From NCBI GenBank assembly GCA_024401225.1, contig JAKSLM010000005.1:1-64000 (forward strand): a stretch of 64,000 nt of DNA, given 5' to 3'. The notes under the pieces were generated by a model. It ran no database searches. It saw nothing but the letters and a program-made list of their open reading frames with translations, and had not been told where the DNA came from. This DNA comes from Bacteroidaceae bacterium (GTDB lineage: Bacteria; Bacteroidota; Bacteroidia; Bacteroidales; Bacteroidaceae). A program made the position numbers and the translations under genes. Shown here in pieces: positions 18,208 through 26,919 of this stretch; within the stretch, counting starts at the first letter, position 1; every line of letters starts with the position of its first letter.

Positions 18208-19211
18208 TGTTCTGTCCTGATCGCTACACGTCGTATGCACTCTATCGCCTGCCCTTTGCCGACGAGGTATGTGCCATAGGCAGCTTCTCCGATGCAGGGG
18301 CTGCCCTGACCGATCGTGCCTTCATCATGCTGCCATTCGACGAGTCGTCCCATGCGCGCATAGTCATCACTCCCGACGAGGAGTTTACCCTTCGCTACGA
18401 CGACATCGCAAGTGCCGATGCCCCATCATCGCTCACCCTCAGCACCGATCGTTCAGGCTACGATCGCGCCTTCTCCGCCTTCCATGAGGCGGTGCAGTCG
18501 CGCTTCCCCAAGCTCGTGCTCTCCCGCAGCGTGCAGGGTAGCTACGCGGGCCATCCCCTTCAGGCCTTCGTCCGTGCTTGCATCACCTATCCGCGCACCA
18601 TGGTCTACCTCGCCTACACTCCATCCATAGGCTACTGGATAGGCTCCACGCCCGAGATACTGCTCTCAGGCAGCAAGACCCACTATCGCACCGTGGCACT
18701 TGCAGGCACCATGACCAGCGAAGGCGAATGGTCGCAGAAGAACCGCCGCGAACAGGCCATCGTGGCCGACTACGTGCGCAGCGTCATCACCCCCCTCTCG
18801 TCCGTGGTCGAGGAGGAGGGACCATTCACATCCCATGCAGGCCACCTGCTCCACCTCAAGACCGAGTTTCACTTCACCCCTCGCCGCGATGTGCCCATCA
18901 CCGAGTTCATACGTCGCTTGCAGCCCACACCAGCCGTGTGCGGACTGCCTAAGGACGAGGCGCAGCGCTTCATCCTTGCCCACGAGGGCTACGATCGCCA
19001 GTACTATTCGGGCGTGGTGGGCATGTACGATCCTCATGGTGATACCAATCTGTATGTCAATCTTCGCTGTGCCAGCATCCTTGATGGCAAAGCTACAATA
19101 TACGTAGGTGGAGGCATACTGCCCGAATCCACCCTTGAATCAGAATATCAGGAAACCGAATCAAAAATGCAAACCATATGTTCTGTTCTAAGACCAACAC
19201 CCTCCAACTGA
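18207..19211 (+). CDS. menF: Isochorismate synthase
   Basis: The 334-residue chorismate-utilising enzyme converts chorismate to isochorismate. It has the family blocks IGSTPEILLSG, TVALAGTMTS (Lys/Gly-type core), PTPAVCGLPKDEA, YDRQYYSGVVGM and the Mg-binding ESEYQETESK near the C-terminus. It is somewhat shorter than E. coli MenF (431), with a reduced N-terminal part, as is common in Bacteroidetes. It overlaps menD by 34 bp. Confidence 0.92.
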   Translation: MFCPDRYTSYALYRLPFADEVCAIGSFSDAGAALTDRAFIMLPFDESSHARIVITPDEEFTLRYDDIASADAPSSLTLSTDRSGYDRAFSAFHEAVQSRFPKLVLSRSVQGSYAGHPLQAFVRACITYPRTMVYLAYTPSIGYWIGSTPEILLSGSKTHYRTVALAGTMTSEGEWSQKNRREQAIVADYVRSVITPLSSVVEEEGPFTSHAGHLLHLKTEFHFTPRRDVPITEFIRRLQPTPAVCGLPKDEAQRFILAHEGYDRQYYSGVVGMYDPHGDTNLYVNLRCASILDGKATIYVGGGILPESTLESEYQETESKMQTICSVLRPTPSN

Positions 19212-20839
19212 CTTCCCTCATCCTCCGTGCCGGCATCACGCATGTTGTCGTGTCGCCAGGCAGCCGCAACGCCCCCCTTGTGCATAACTTCCGTGAGGCA
19301 GGAATGCAGCTCTATGAGATTACCGACGAACGCAGCGCCGCCTTCTTTGCTCTTGGACTTATGGAGAGCAATGGAGGCCATCCCGTGGCAGTATGCGTCA
19401 CCAGCGGCTCGGCTGTGCTCAATGTGGCTCCGGCAGTCAGCGAGGCATACTATCGCTCGTTGCCTCTGCTTGTCATCACAGCCGATCGCCCTCAGCGATG
19501 GATAGGCCAGATGGATGGTCAGACCATGAACCAGGACAACGCATTTGCCAACTATATACGTAAGTCAGTTACCCTGCCTGAGCCAGATGCCTATTCCGAC
19601 TCAGCAACTACTCGTGATAGTGGGATGACATTAAGAGATGAAGAACGATGGCATTGCAACCGCCTTATCAACGAGGCACTTATAGCCCTCCGACAATACG
19701 GCGGCCCCGTACATATCAATGTGCCAATCACCGAACCGATGTTCGACTTCTCTGTGCCTCAGTTGCCTGATGAGCGACTGATAAGCTATGCTTCACCTCT
19801 CACATCACCAGCATCATTCGCGCTTGATGCATCGATGTGTGATGTCTGGAGACAATCATCCAGCCGCATGCTCATCGTTGGTCAGATGCTTCCTGAGCAA
19901 GCCACAGCCCTTACTGTACCACTTGTTCGCTTGGCTATGTCGGGAATCACCATACTTGCAGAGCCACTATCCAACTTGCATCTCATCCCCGAACTCCATG
20001 ACTACGTAGTCACCGATTTCGACCAGCTGATCACAGCATCGGCATCACCCGAACTCCTCATCACCTTTGGTGGACACATAGTCTCAAAGCGCCTCAAGCA
20101 GTATCTGCGTCAGCACCAGCCACTCAACCATTGGCACATCTCACCGATTGGTGAAGTTGCTGATCTGTATATGAATATGACGAGCTTGTTGCATGCTACT
20201 CCACAAAGTGTCCTCTCAGCCCTGATGCTTGAAATGGAGGATACCTCAACCTCCGTTCCAACCTCTCCACTACCTATAGTAGAAGCCTATGCAGAGGCTC
20301 CCTACCATCTCGATGCCATCCTGTCATCCCTTCCTATGGGATATAATATCCATGTTGCCAACAGCTCCATGGTGCGCCATCTGCAGCAGGCTATGATTCA
20401 CCATCAGCTCACGTACAATCCGGTATTCTGCAATCGTGGCATCAATGGCATCGAAGGCTCATCGTCCACAGCCGTAGGCTACTGGGCAGGCAGCGGCGAA
20501 CCGACGCTCCTCCTCACTGGCGACCTCTCGTTCTTCTACGACCAGAATGCCCTTTGGAACAACTTCGTCAAGTCGCCTCAGTCGCCCCTGCGCATCGTCA
20601 TCATCAACAACGGACGGGGCGACATCTTCTCTCATGTGCCGGGACTCAGCGCCTCGCCCCATCTCGATCGCTACATCGCTGCAGCCCACACCACCAGCGC
20701 TGAGGGCGCGGCAGCAGCATGCGGTGCCGACTATGCTCGCGTCAGCACCCCATCCCAGTTGGCATCCATCCTTCCAGGATTCTTCGATATGAATCCATCG
20801 GTTCGTATACTTGAAATATTTGTAGGTTATAGGTTATAG
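19178..20839 (+). CDS. menD: SEPHCHC synthase (thiamine diphosphate enzyme)
   Basis: The 553-residue enzyme joins 2-oxoglutarate and isochorismate to SEPHCHC. The N-terminal pyrimidine domain has VVSPGSRNAPL and TSGSAVLN; the C-terminal domain has the ThDP/Mg motif LLTGDLSFFYDQNAL ending NNGRGDIF. The ATG at 19178 lies inside the end of menF. The last five residues (VGYRL) and the stop codon are encoded by the TAGGTTA heptamer array that begins at 20823, so the native C-terminus has been replaced or extended by repeat sequence. Confidence 0.93.
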   Translation: MFCSKTNTLQLTSLILRAGITHVVVSPGSRNAPLVHNFREAGMQLYEITDERSAAFFALGLMESNGGHPVAVCVTSGSAVLNVAPAVSEAYYRSLPLLVITADRPQRWIGQMDGQTMNQDNAFANYIRKSVTLPEPDAYSDSATTRDSGMTLRDEERWHCNRLINEALIALRQYGGPVHINVPITEPMFDFSVPQLPDERLISYASPLTSPASFALDASMCDVWRQSSSRMLIVGQMLPEQATALTVPLVRLAMSGITILAEPLSNLHLIPELHDYVVTDFDQLITASASPELLITFGGHIVSKRLKQYLRQHQPLNHWHISPIGEVADLYMNMTSLLHATPQSVLSALMLEMEDTSTSVPTSPLPIVEAYAEAPYHLDAILSSLPMGYNIHVANSSMVRHLQQAMIHHQLTYNPVFCNRGINGIEGSSSTAVGYWAGSGEPTLLLTGDLSFFYDQNALWNNFVKSPQSPLRIVIINNGRGDIFSHVPGLSASPHLDRYIAAAHTTSAEGAAAACGADYARVSTPSQLASILPGFFDMNPSVRILEIFVGYRL

Positions 20840-20871
20840 GTTAAAGGTTAAAGGTTATAGGTTAAAGGGAA
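20823..20871. repeat. 7-bp tandem array (TAGGTTA / AAGGTTA)
   Basis: Seven heptamers in register. The first two and the start of the third are the end of the menD coding region, including its TAG stop (20837-20839). Confidence 0.95.
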
Positions 20872-20885
20872 AAATATGATTTACC

Positions 20886-21425
20886 ATGGATAAGAAAGAA
20901 TTGCGTCGCCTCATCCGCTCGCTCAAGCAGCAGCACAGCCCATCCGAGCTTCATGCCATGTCGTGCGCCCTCTGCGAGCGAGTCGTATCCACTCCTCAGT
21001 GGCGGTCGGCAACTACCATACTGCTCTACCATGCCCTGCCCGACGAGGTCGATACCACCCCATTGCTCGAGGCAGCGCTCAGCGCAGGCAAGCAGGTGTT
21101 GCTGCCCGTGGTCGTAGATGCCGAACACATGGTGCTGCGTGTCTATTCGGGAGCAGGATTCATGTCAGTCGGCTCGTTTGGCATACTCGAACCCACAGGT
21201 CCCGACTTCCCATCCGAAGCTTATCCATCCATCCAGCTTGCCATCGTACCGGGCATGTCGTTCGACGACTCCTGCCATCGCCTGGGCCGGGGCAAAGGCT
21301 ACTACGACCGCCTTCTGCCACAGTTGCCTGAAGCCTATCTCATCGGCATCTGTTTCCCTTTCCAGCATCAGCCATCCATCCCATCGCTCAGTCACGACAT
21401 TGTGATGCATCAGGTCATCTATTAG
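20886..21425 (+). CDS. fthC: 5-formyltetrahydrofolate cyclo-ligase
   Basis: The 179-residue protein converts 5-formyl-THF to 5,10-methenyl-THF with ATP. It starts with the usual KKELRRLIRSLK helix and has the family motifs PGMSFDD and GRGKGYYDRLLP (phosphate-binding, ~residues 136-147). The size is typical. The ATG at 20886 comes 47 bp after menD, across the heptamer array. In other bacteria the gene is also called ygfA or MTHFS. Confidence 0.92.
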   Translation: MDKKELRRLIRSLKQQHSPSELHAMSCALCERVVSTPQWRSATTILLYHALPDEVDTTPLLEAALSAGKQVLLPVVVDAEHMVLRVYSGAGFMSVGSFGILEPTGPDFPSEAYPSIQLAIVPGMSFDDSCHRLGRGKGYYDRLLPQLPEAYLIGICFPFQHQPSIPSLSHDIVMHQVIY

Positions 21426-21522
21426 GTATGGGTGTGTAGAATAATCTTACTGTCTAATACTATCCTTTTGGAAAAATCGTCTAAAGTCTGCATTTCGTCT
21501 TGGTGGATAATTCTATTAGTCT

Positions 21523-21530
21523 TACCTTTG
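21523..21530 (+). promoter_or_regulatory. -7 promoter element of the esterase/ATP-grasp unit
   Basis: TACCTTTG with a TTG-containing stretch about 20 bp upstream. It gives a very short leader to the ATG at 21547 (about 10 nt) or to the in-frame ATG at 21559 (about 22 nt). Confidence 0.6.
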
Positions 21531-21546
21531 CAGCCGAAAATCAGAA

Positions 21547-22341
21547 ATGCAGACGACAATGGACATTCAGTATCACAACCAGTGGAGCGACAGCCTCCAG
21601 CGCAACATCGAGTACAAGACCTACGGCACTCAGGGTAGGGGTGTATTAGTATTTCCTTCGCAGGATCAACGATTCTATGAATGGGAGGACAACGGCATGA
21701 TCGATGTGCTTGCGCCAATGATTGAGGCAGGCCGCATCCACCTCATCTGTTGCGACAGCATCGATGCTGAGACATGGAGCAACGGCGTGAATGGTGCTGA
21801 GAGCGTGTCCGACTATGAGAAGAGCCGCTATCAGGAACGCATCGACCTGCATGAGCGTTGGTTCAACTACATTATCGACGAACTGATACCTGAGGTAAAC
21901 CAGGGCGAGCAGCTCATCGTTACAGGCTGCTCAATGGGCGGCTACCATGCAGCTAACGTCTTCTTCCGTCGTCCCGACCTCTTTTGCACCTTGTTGTCGC
22001 TGAGCGGACTATTTCATGCCAGCTACTTCTTCCCAGCCTACGACAACGACCTCATCTACCGCAACTCACCACTCGACTATCTGCGTGGTATCTCCGATCC
22101 AAGTCTGTTACTCGACTCCCTGCGCCGCAAGCAGATCATCTGTTGTGTAGGTCAGGGAGCATACGAGGAGATCACATCCGAGTCCAATCGCCAGCTCCAG
22201 CGCATCCTCACCGATGCCAGCGTTGATGCATGGTTCGACTATTGGGGCGCCGATGTCAACCACGACTTCGTGTGGTGGCGTCGTCAGGCATCCTACTTCT
22301 TCGATAAGATACTCAATGGCGGCATAGCTATTGCGGCGTAG
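21547..22341 (+). CDS. Alpha/beta-hydrolase esterase family protein
   Basis: The 264-residue cytosolic protein has the nucleophile elbow GCSMGG (Ser129) and a probable catalytic His in ADVNHDFVWWRR (~residue 245). It belongs to the esterase group related to COG4947/antigen-85-like hydrolases. An alternative start is 21559 (MDIQYHN), which fits the short leader better. It is followed after 66 bp by an ATP-grasp ligase gene; the two are likely co-transcribed, suggesting a small modification pathway in which one enzyme forms an amide or ester bond and the other hydrolyses one. The substrate is unknown. Confidence 0.78.
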   Translation: MQTTMDIQYHNQWSDSLQRNIEYKTYGTQGRGVLVFPSQDQRFYEWEDNGMIDVLAPMIEAGRIHLICCDSIDAETWSNGVNGAESVSDYEKSRYQERIDLHERWFNYIIDELIPEVNQGEQLIVTGCSMGGYHAANVFFRRPDLFCTLLSLSGLFHASYFFPAYDNDLIYRNSPLDYLRGISDPSLLLDSLRRKQIICCVGQGAYEEITSESNRQLQRILTDASVDAWFDYWGADVNHDFVWWRRQASYFFDKILNGGIAIAA

Positions 22342-22397
22342 TAAAAGGTAAAAGTTAAGAGTTAAAAGTTAAAAAGTAAAAGTCAAAAGGTAAAATA
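22342..22397. repeat. ~7-bp tandem array (TAAAAGT type)
   Basis: About eight units (TAAAAGG, TAAAAGT, TAAGAGT, TAAAAGT and variants, one of 8 bp and one of 6 bp) fill the spacer between the esterase stop and the ATP-grasp start. Confidence 0.85.
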
Positions 22398-22407
22398 ACG
22401 TAATCGT

Positions 22408-23646
22408 ATGAACTTCATATTTATCTCCCCACACTTTCCCCACACCTACTGGCAGTTTTGCAACCGCCTGAAGCAGAACGGCGTGGTGGTGCTTGGCATC
22501 GCCGATGCGCCCTACGACTCGCTCGCTCCGCATCTGAAGGAGTCGCTGACCGAATACTATAAGGTCGACAACCTCGAGGACTACGATGAGGTGCATCGTG
22601 CAGTAGCCTATTTCACATTCAAGTATGGTCGCATCGACTGGATTGAGTCCAACAACGAGTACTGGCTCGAGCAGGATGCACGCCTGCGTACCGACTACAA
22701 TGTCAAGTCAGGCATCCACGACGATGGCATCGATGTCATTAAGCAGAAGGCAGAGATGAAGCGCATCTACCAGCAGGCAGGCATCCCTACCGCCCGGCAG
22801 ATAAGTGCAGAGCGTGGCGCCTTCAATGTCATCGATTTTGCCAGGACGGTGGGCTATCCAGTCATAGCCAAACCAAATGTAGGAGTAGGGGCAGGCGGCA
22901 CCCACAAGCTCACGGACGATGATAGCGTGCTCCAGTTCTTCTCGCTTGTAGGCAAAGCCTCGGCCGACTATGTGGTGGAGGAATTTGTCACGGGCGACAT
23001 CTGCTCGTACGATGCCATCATCGACTCACACTCCCAGCCTCTGTTCGAGGCTATGACCGTATGGCCTCCATCCATCATGGACATAGTCAACAAAGGGCTC
23101 GACCTCTCCTACTACGTGCCGCCTACGTTGCCCGAGTCGCTTCGCACCCTTGGTCGCAACACCGTGGAAGCCTTCGGAGTGAAGAGCCGCTTTGTTCACC
23201 TTGAGTTCTTCCGCCTCGACACCGATCGTGCCGGACTGGGCCGTAAGGGCGACTTCGTAGCCCTTGAGGTCAACATGCGCCCGGCAGGCGGCTACACCCC
23301 CGACATGATCAACTACGCCTACAGCACCGATGTCTATCGCATCTGGGCCGACATGGTTGCTTACGACAAGTCGCAGCTCGCATCCGCTCAGCATCACGAT
23401 AGCGGCAACGCCCTTTCCGTCCCTTGGAAGCAATCCTACTACTGTGCCTTTGCTTCCCGTCGCGACAGCCATACCTACCTGCATACCGACGATGAGGTGC
23501 GCAGCCGCTATGCCGACCGTCTGGTGATGTGCGAACGTATGCCCGACATCCTTTCAGGCGCTATGGGCAACCAGATGTTCACCGTCCGTCTTCGTACATT
23601 TGATGAAGTAACCGAATTTGTAGACTTCGTTCATAGGCAGGCATAA
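22408..23646 (+). CDS. ATP-grasp family carboxylate-amine ligase
   Basis: The 412-residue protein has an N-terminal Rossmann-like pre-ATP-grasp part (MNFIFISPHFP...), an ATP-grasp core from ~residue 110 (KAEMKRIYQQAGIPTAR; GYPVIAKPNVGVGAGGTHKL; VVEEFVTGDICSYDA) and metal-binding residues in FVALEVNMRPAGGYTPDM. The family joins a carboxylate to an amine or thiol via an acyl-phosphate. The substrate is unknown; pairing with the upstream esterase is the only context. A strong terminator follows at 23695-23750. Confidence 0.85.
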   Translation: MNFIFISPHFPHTYWQFCNRLKQNGVVVLGIADAPYDSLAPHLKESLTEYYKVDNLEDYDEVHRAVAYFTFKYGRIDWIESNNEYWLEQDARLRTDYNVKSGIHDDGIDVIKQKAEMKRIYQQAGIPTARQISAERGAFNVIDFARTVGYPVIAKPNVGVGAGGTHKLTDDDSVLQFFSLVGKASADYVVEEFVTGDICSYDAIIDSHSQPLFEAMTVWPPSIMDIVNKGLDLSYYVPPTLPESLRTLGRNTVEAFGVKSRFVHLEFFRLDTDRAGLGRKGDFVALEVNMRPAGGYTPDMINYAYSTDVYRIWADMVAYDKSQLASAQHHDSGNALSVPWKQSYYCAFASRRDSHTYLHTDDEVRSRYADRLVMCERMPDILSGAMGNQMFTVRLRTFDEVTEFVDFVHRQA

Positions 23647-23694
23647 TGGTAGTTTCGGTCGAAGAGACAGGCTCGACCCGATAATCGCCCCACA

Positions 23695-23750
23695 CTCTCC
23701 CTTGATACGTTGTAAGACTTTGCAGCGTTTCAGGGGAGAGCTGTTTTTTC
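23695..23750 (+). terminator. Strong intrinsic terminator
   Basis: A stem of about 18 bp starts with CTCTCCC (23695-23701) and ends with GGGAGAG (23734-23740), with one mismatch and a few wobble pairs and a 10-nt loop, and is followed by a T-rich run. It isolates the ATP-grasp unit from the sulfur operon downstream. Confidence 0.85.
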
Positions 23751-23787
23751 TCACCCACAGTACGAGGCTTGAACTACATCGCGCGGT

Positions 23788-23911
23788 GCAGAATAATATT
23801 TTGGCAGATTCTTAGTAATCCTCATTTCTGCAGAATAATTTCCCGAATACTTAGAGGTGCTGTACGGTTCTAATATAATATATATAAATTTGCAGAAAAA
23901 TATTATTCTGC
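23788..23911 (+). promoter_or_regulatory. Promoter and putative Lrp-type operators of the sulfur operon
   Basis: The -7 element TAAATTTG is at 23885-23892. Three GCAGA boxes are seen. Box 1 is at 23788 (GCAGAATAATATTTT). Box 2 is at 23830-23848 (GCAGAATAATTTCCCGAAT). Box 3 is at 23892-23911 (GCAGAAAAATATTATTCTGC), a palindrome with 6-bp arms that overlaps the last base of the -7 element and the transcription start. Distances from box starts to the ATG are 125, 83 and 21 bp. The same boxes at 126, 84 and 21 bp precede the Lrp/AsnC gene at 30611. Box 3 position suggests repression. Confidence 0.7.
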
Positions 23912-23912
23912 A

Positions 23913-25085
23913 ATGAAACAACAGACATTAGCCATACATACTGCACCTGAACGAATAGATCCTCACGGAGCCCTTTCGATGCCAGTCTACCACTCAGCTG
24001 CTTTCGAATTCGATTCGGCAGCCGACATGGAAGGTGCGTTTACAGGTCGCTTGCATAAGGCAAGCTATTCAAGGGTTGTCAACCCTACGGTAGCCTATCT
24101 GGAGGATAAGGTGACATCGCTCACGGGCGCTACGGCAACTTATGCCTTCAATTCGGGAATGGCTGCCATACACAATGCACTTGTCACATTTGCCGAAAGC
24201 GGGAAAAACATCGTGACATCGAAGCATCTCTTTGGTAACACCTTCTCGCTTATAGGCGGAACGCTTCGCCGTTTTGGTGTCAAGGCAAAGTTCATCGACC
24301 TTACTGACATCAGCAAGGTCCGAGAGGCGGTGGATGCCGATACCTGCTGCATCTATGCGGAGATCATCACTAATCCGCAGATGGAGGTGGCTGATTTTCG
24401 TGCTTTGGCCGACATCGCTCACCAGCACAACATCCCGCTTATAGCCGACACCACCATCATACCATTCACCCGGTTCAGCGCCAAGGATTTAGGCATTGAT
24501 ATCGAGGTGGTGAGCAGTACGAAGTACATAAGCGGAGGAGCCACATCGCTCGGTGGCTTGATGATCAACTATGGGCGCTTCGATTTCGTAGACAAGCGTG
24601 TTCGCATGGAATTGCTTTACAATCTCGGTGCCATCATGACGCCTCACGCTGCCTACATGCAGACGCTGGGCTTGGAGACCCTTGAGGCTCGCTACGCTAT
24701 GCAATCGGCCAATGCACTTGCCATAGCAAAGGCGTTGAGAGAGGTGGAGGGCATAGAAAGTGTGAACTACGTCGGGCTTGAGGACAATCCTTACTATGAG
24801 TTGTCACGAAGTCAGTTTGGCGATACTGCAGGAGCGATGTTGACCTTCGATCTCCCTACGCGAGAGGATTGCTGGAAGCTGATCGACAACGTGAAACTGA
24901 TACGCAGGGCTACCAACCTCTTTGACAATCGTACCCTCATCATCCATCCAGCTTCCACCATATTCGGCAATTTCCCTGCCTCCGTACGCCGCTCTATGCA
25001 GGTGAATGATACTACCATCCGACTGAGCGTAGGACTGGAACACCCAGAAGATATTATTAACGACATAAAACAAGCAATACAATGA
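23913..25085 (+). CDS. O-acetylhomoserine/O-acetylserine sulfhydrylase (PLP, Cys/Met metabolism family)
   Basis: The 390-residue PLP enzyme of the cystathionine gamma-synthase/MetY family has Lys204 in SSTKYISGGATSLGG as the Schiff-base lysine and the N-terminal block YSRVVNPTVAYLEDKV. It should condense an activated homoserine or serine with a sulfur donor. The next genes encode a sulfur carrier and its activating enzyme, so the donor is probably a protein thiocarboxylate, as described for the MetY-HcyS-HcyF-HcyD system of Wolinella succinogenes. Its stop overlaps the carrier gene ATG (ATGA). The enzyme could make homocysteine or cysteine; the sequence does not decide. Confidence 0.85.
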   Translation: MKQQTLAIHTAPERIDPHGALSMPVYHSAAFEFDSAADMEGAFTGRLHKASYSRVVNPTVAYLEDKVTSLTGATATYAFNSGMAAIHNALVTFAESGKNIVTSKHLFGNTFSLIGGTLRRFGVKAKFIDLTDISKVREAVDADTCCIYAEIITNPQMEVADFRALADIAHQHNIPLIADTTIIPFTRFSAKDLGIDIEVVSSTKYISGGATSLGGLMINYGRFDFVDKRVRMELLYNLGAIMTPHAAYMQTLGLETLEARYAMQSANALAIAKALREVEGIESVNYVGLEDNPYYELSRSQFGDTAGAMLTFDLPTREDCWKLIDNVKLIRRATNLFDNRTLIIHPASTIFGNFPASVRRSMQVNDTTIRLSVGLEHPEDIINDIKQAIQ

Positions 25086-25291
25086 AGATAACAGTAAACG
25101 AAGAACAGCAGGAGGTTCACGAGGGCATCAGCATCAGCGAACTGATTAAGGAAAACAACGTAGCTCAGCCTGAGATGGTCTCGGTGCAGCTGAACGAGGA
25201 GTTTTTGGACCGCGACGATTTCGCCGCTACTATCCTGAAGGAGGGTGACGTGGTCGATTTCCTATATTTCATGGGAGGAGGAATGAGATAA
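25082..25291 (+). CDS. ThiS/MoaD-like sulfur carrier protein with masked C-terminus
   Basis: This is a 69-residue ubiquitin-like protein. Family members end in Gly-Gly, which is adenylated and converted to a thiocarboxylate. Here the end is MGGGMR, so two residues (Met-Arg) follow the glycines. Carriers of the HcyS type also carry extra C-terminal residues that a JAMM protease removes, and a JAMM gene lies in the same operon (26920). I infer a pro-carrier that is matured by that protease. The start overlaps the upstream sulfhydrylase stop; an E1 gene follows after 23 bp. Confidence 0.85.
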   Translation: MKITVNEEQQEVHEGISISELIKENNVAQPEMVSVQLNEEFLDRDDFAATILKEGDVVDFLYFMGGGMR

Positions 25292-25314
25292 CTTTTAACT
25301 TATAACTTATACTT

Positions 25315-26124
25315 ATGTACGATTTTACAGAAGAAGAACTGAACCGCTATAGTCGTCACATACTGTTGCAGGATGTGGGAGTAGAAGGTCAGGAAAAGAT
25401 ACGACAGGGCAAGGTCCTCGTTATCGGAGCCGGCGGACTGGGTGCACCAGTTGCCATGTATCTTGCTGCCGCAGGCGTGGGTACGATAGGCATTGTGGAT
25501 GGTGATGTGGTGGATCTGAGCAACCTACAACGACAGATTATCCATACCACTCCCGATGTGGGAAAGGCAAAGGTTATCTCGGCAAAGGAGACGATAGAAG
25601 CCATCAACCCAAACGTAAAGGTGAATGCCATACAGGAGTTTCTCTGGGCCGACAACATTCGTGACATCATACGCGACTATGACTTTATCATCGATGGAAC
25701 GGACAACTTCCCAGTCAAGTTCCTGATCAACGATGCGTGTGTGATGGAGGGCAAGCCATTCAGCCATGGAGGCATACTGCGTTTCGAGGGACAGACATTC
25801 ACCCACCTTCCAGGCACAGCGTGCTATCGATGCATGTTCAATGCTCCGCCTCCTGCAGGTGCTGTTCCTACGTGCTCGCAGGCTGGAGTGCTTGGTGCCA
25901 TAGCTGGCATGCTGGGCACGATACAGGCAGCCGAAGCCTTGAAGTACCTGACTGGTGTGGGCGAACTGCTTACGAACAAGCTCCTTACGTTCAACGCTAA
26001 GACGATGGACTTCCGCAAGATCAACGTAAGGAAGACTGCAAAATGTCCGTTGTGTGGTGAGCATCCTACCGTTACGGAACTGATCGATTACGAGCAGGCT
26101 GCATGCGATTTGAAAAACCATTAG
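25315..26124 (+). CDS. ThiF/MoeB/HcyF-like carrier-activating E1 enzyme
   Basis: The 269-residue E1-like adenylyltransferase has the nucleotide-binding GAGGLG at residues 38-43, NLQRQI (Arg finger-type block), DGTDNFPVKFLIND, and zinc-binding CxxC pairs CYRC and CPLC. It should adenylate the C-terminal Gly of the preceding sulfur carrier before sulfur transfer. The length is like ThiF/MoeB without the rhodanese domain found in some MoeB relatives, so sulfur must come from other proteins of this operon (TusA-like, DsrE-like or the cysteine desulfurase). Confidence 0.9.
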   Translation: MYDFTEEELNRYSRHILLQDVGVEGQEKIRQGKVLVIGAGGLGAPVAMYLAAAGVGTIGIVDGDVVDLSNLQRQIIHTTPDVGKAKVISAKETIEAINPNVKVNAIQEFLWADNIRDIIRDYDFIIDGTDNFPVKFLINDACVMEGKPFSHGGILRFEGQTFTHLPGTACYRCMFNAPPPAGAVPTCSQAGVLGAIAGMLGTIQAAEALKYLTGVGELLTNKLLTFNAKTMDFRKINVRKTAKCPLCGEHPTVTELIDYEQAACDLKNH

Positions 26125-26152
26125 TAAATGCAATTATTTATTAAATGCAATT

Positions 26153-26629
26153 ATGGAAAAAAAGAAACTCTCATTGATTGCCTTTTCGGGCGACTACGAC
26201 AAACTTACAGCCGTATTCACACTTGCCACAGGTGCGGCAGCCGTGGGCTATGAGGTCAACATATTCTTCACCTTCTGGGGATTGGATGCCATCAAGCAGA
26301 AGCGTGGCAGGGCATTCATCGGTTCCAACTGGCTCACCAAGCTCTTCGGTTTCATGATGGGTGGACTGAGCGTCACTCCCAACAGCCGTTTCAACTTCCT
26401 CGGCATAGGTCCAAAGATATTCCGTTACCTCATGAGGAAGAACAATGTGGCAACACTCGAGGAACTCGTTGAGGCAGCCGGAGCCCTTGGCGTGAACATG
26501 TATGCTTGCGAGATGGCGATGCATGTACTCGGCATCAAGAAGTCGGACTTCATCCACGAGGTACAGGATGTGCTCGGAGTCGCAACCTTCCTGAACATCT
26601 CCGAGGGTGGACAGACATTGTTTATTTAG
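26153..26629 (+). CDS. DsrE/DsrF-like sulfur relay protein (DsrE2 type)
   Basis: The 158-residue protein starts with KKLSLIAFSGDYDKLTAVFTLATGAAAVGYEVNIFFTFWG, the hallmark of DsrE2/YeiE-type peroxiredoxin-like DsrE family members. A Cys in YACEMAMHVLG (~residue 121) is in the place of the usual persulfide-carrying cysteine. A hydrophobic segment LTKLFGFMMGG may associate with a partner or membrane. It likely passes persulfide sulfur to or from the TusA-like protein encoded next. Confidence 0.85.
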   Translation: MEKKKLSLIAFSGDYDKLTAVFTLATGAAAVGYEVNIFFTFWGLDAIKQKRGRAFIGSNWLTKLFGFMMGGLSVTPNSRFNFLGIGPKIFRYLMRKNNVATLEELVEAAGALGVNMYACEMAMHVLGIKKSDFIHEVQDVLGVATFLNISEGGQTLFI

Positions 26630-26638
26630 ACGCCTCTC

Positions 26639-26662
26639 GACTAAACGACTAAACGATTAAAA
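26639..26662. repeat. 8-bp repeats CGACTAAA / CGATTAAA
   Basis: Three octamers (CGACTAAA twice, CGATTAAA once) precede the TusA-like gene. The same octamers recur at 27327-27342 and 28796-28826 in later spacers of the same operon. Confidence 0.75.
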
Positions 26663-26664
26663 AA

Positions 26665-26886
26665 ATGACACATACATTAGATATTACCAAAGAGCATTGC
26701 CCAATGACTTTCGTGAAGACAAAGTTGAAGTTGGCGCAGATAGCCGAGGGCGACATCCTGGAGGTGTTGCTTGCTGAAGGCGAACCGTTGGAGAACGTAC
26801 CTCGTTCGGCAACCGAGCAGGGATTCAACGTGTTGAGTATAGAACATGTGGAAGGTACAACCCACAAGGTAACAATACAAAAGTAA
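26665..26886 (+). CDS. TusA/SirA-like sulfurtransferase
   Basis: The 73-residue protein has the TusA hallmark Cys-Pro at residues 12-13 (EHCPMTFVKTKLKLAQI). The family norm is CPxP; here the second proline is Thr. The fold is the small beta-alpha-beta sandwich of TusA. As a persulfide carrier it should accept sulfur from a cysteine desulfurase and hand it to DsrE-like or E1 proteins. It lies between the DsrE-like gene and the JAMM protease gene. Confidence 0.87.
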   Translation: MTHTLDITKEHCPMTFVKTKLKLAQIAEGDILEVLLAEGEPLENVPRSATEQGFNVLSIEHVEGTTHKVTIQK

Positions 26887-26919
26887 CGATACGCTTCGCT
26901 ACGATAACAGAAGAGAACA

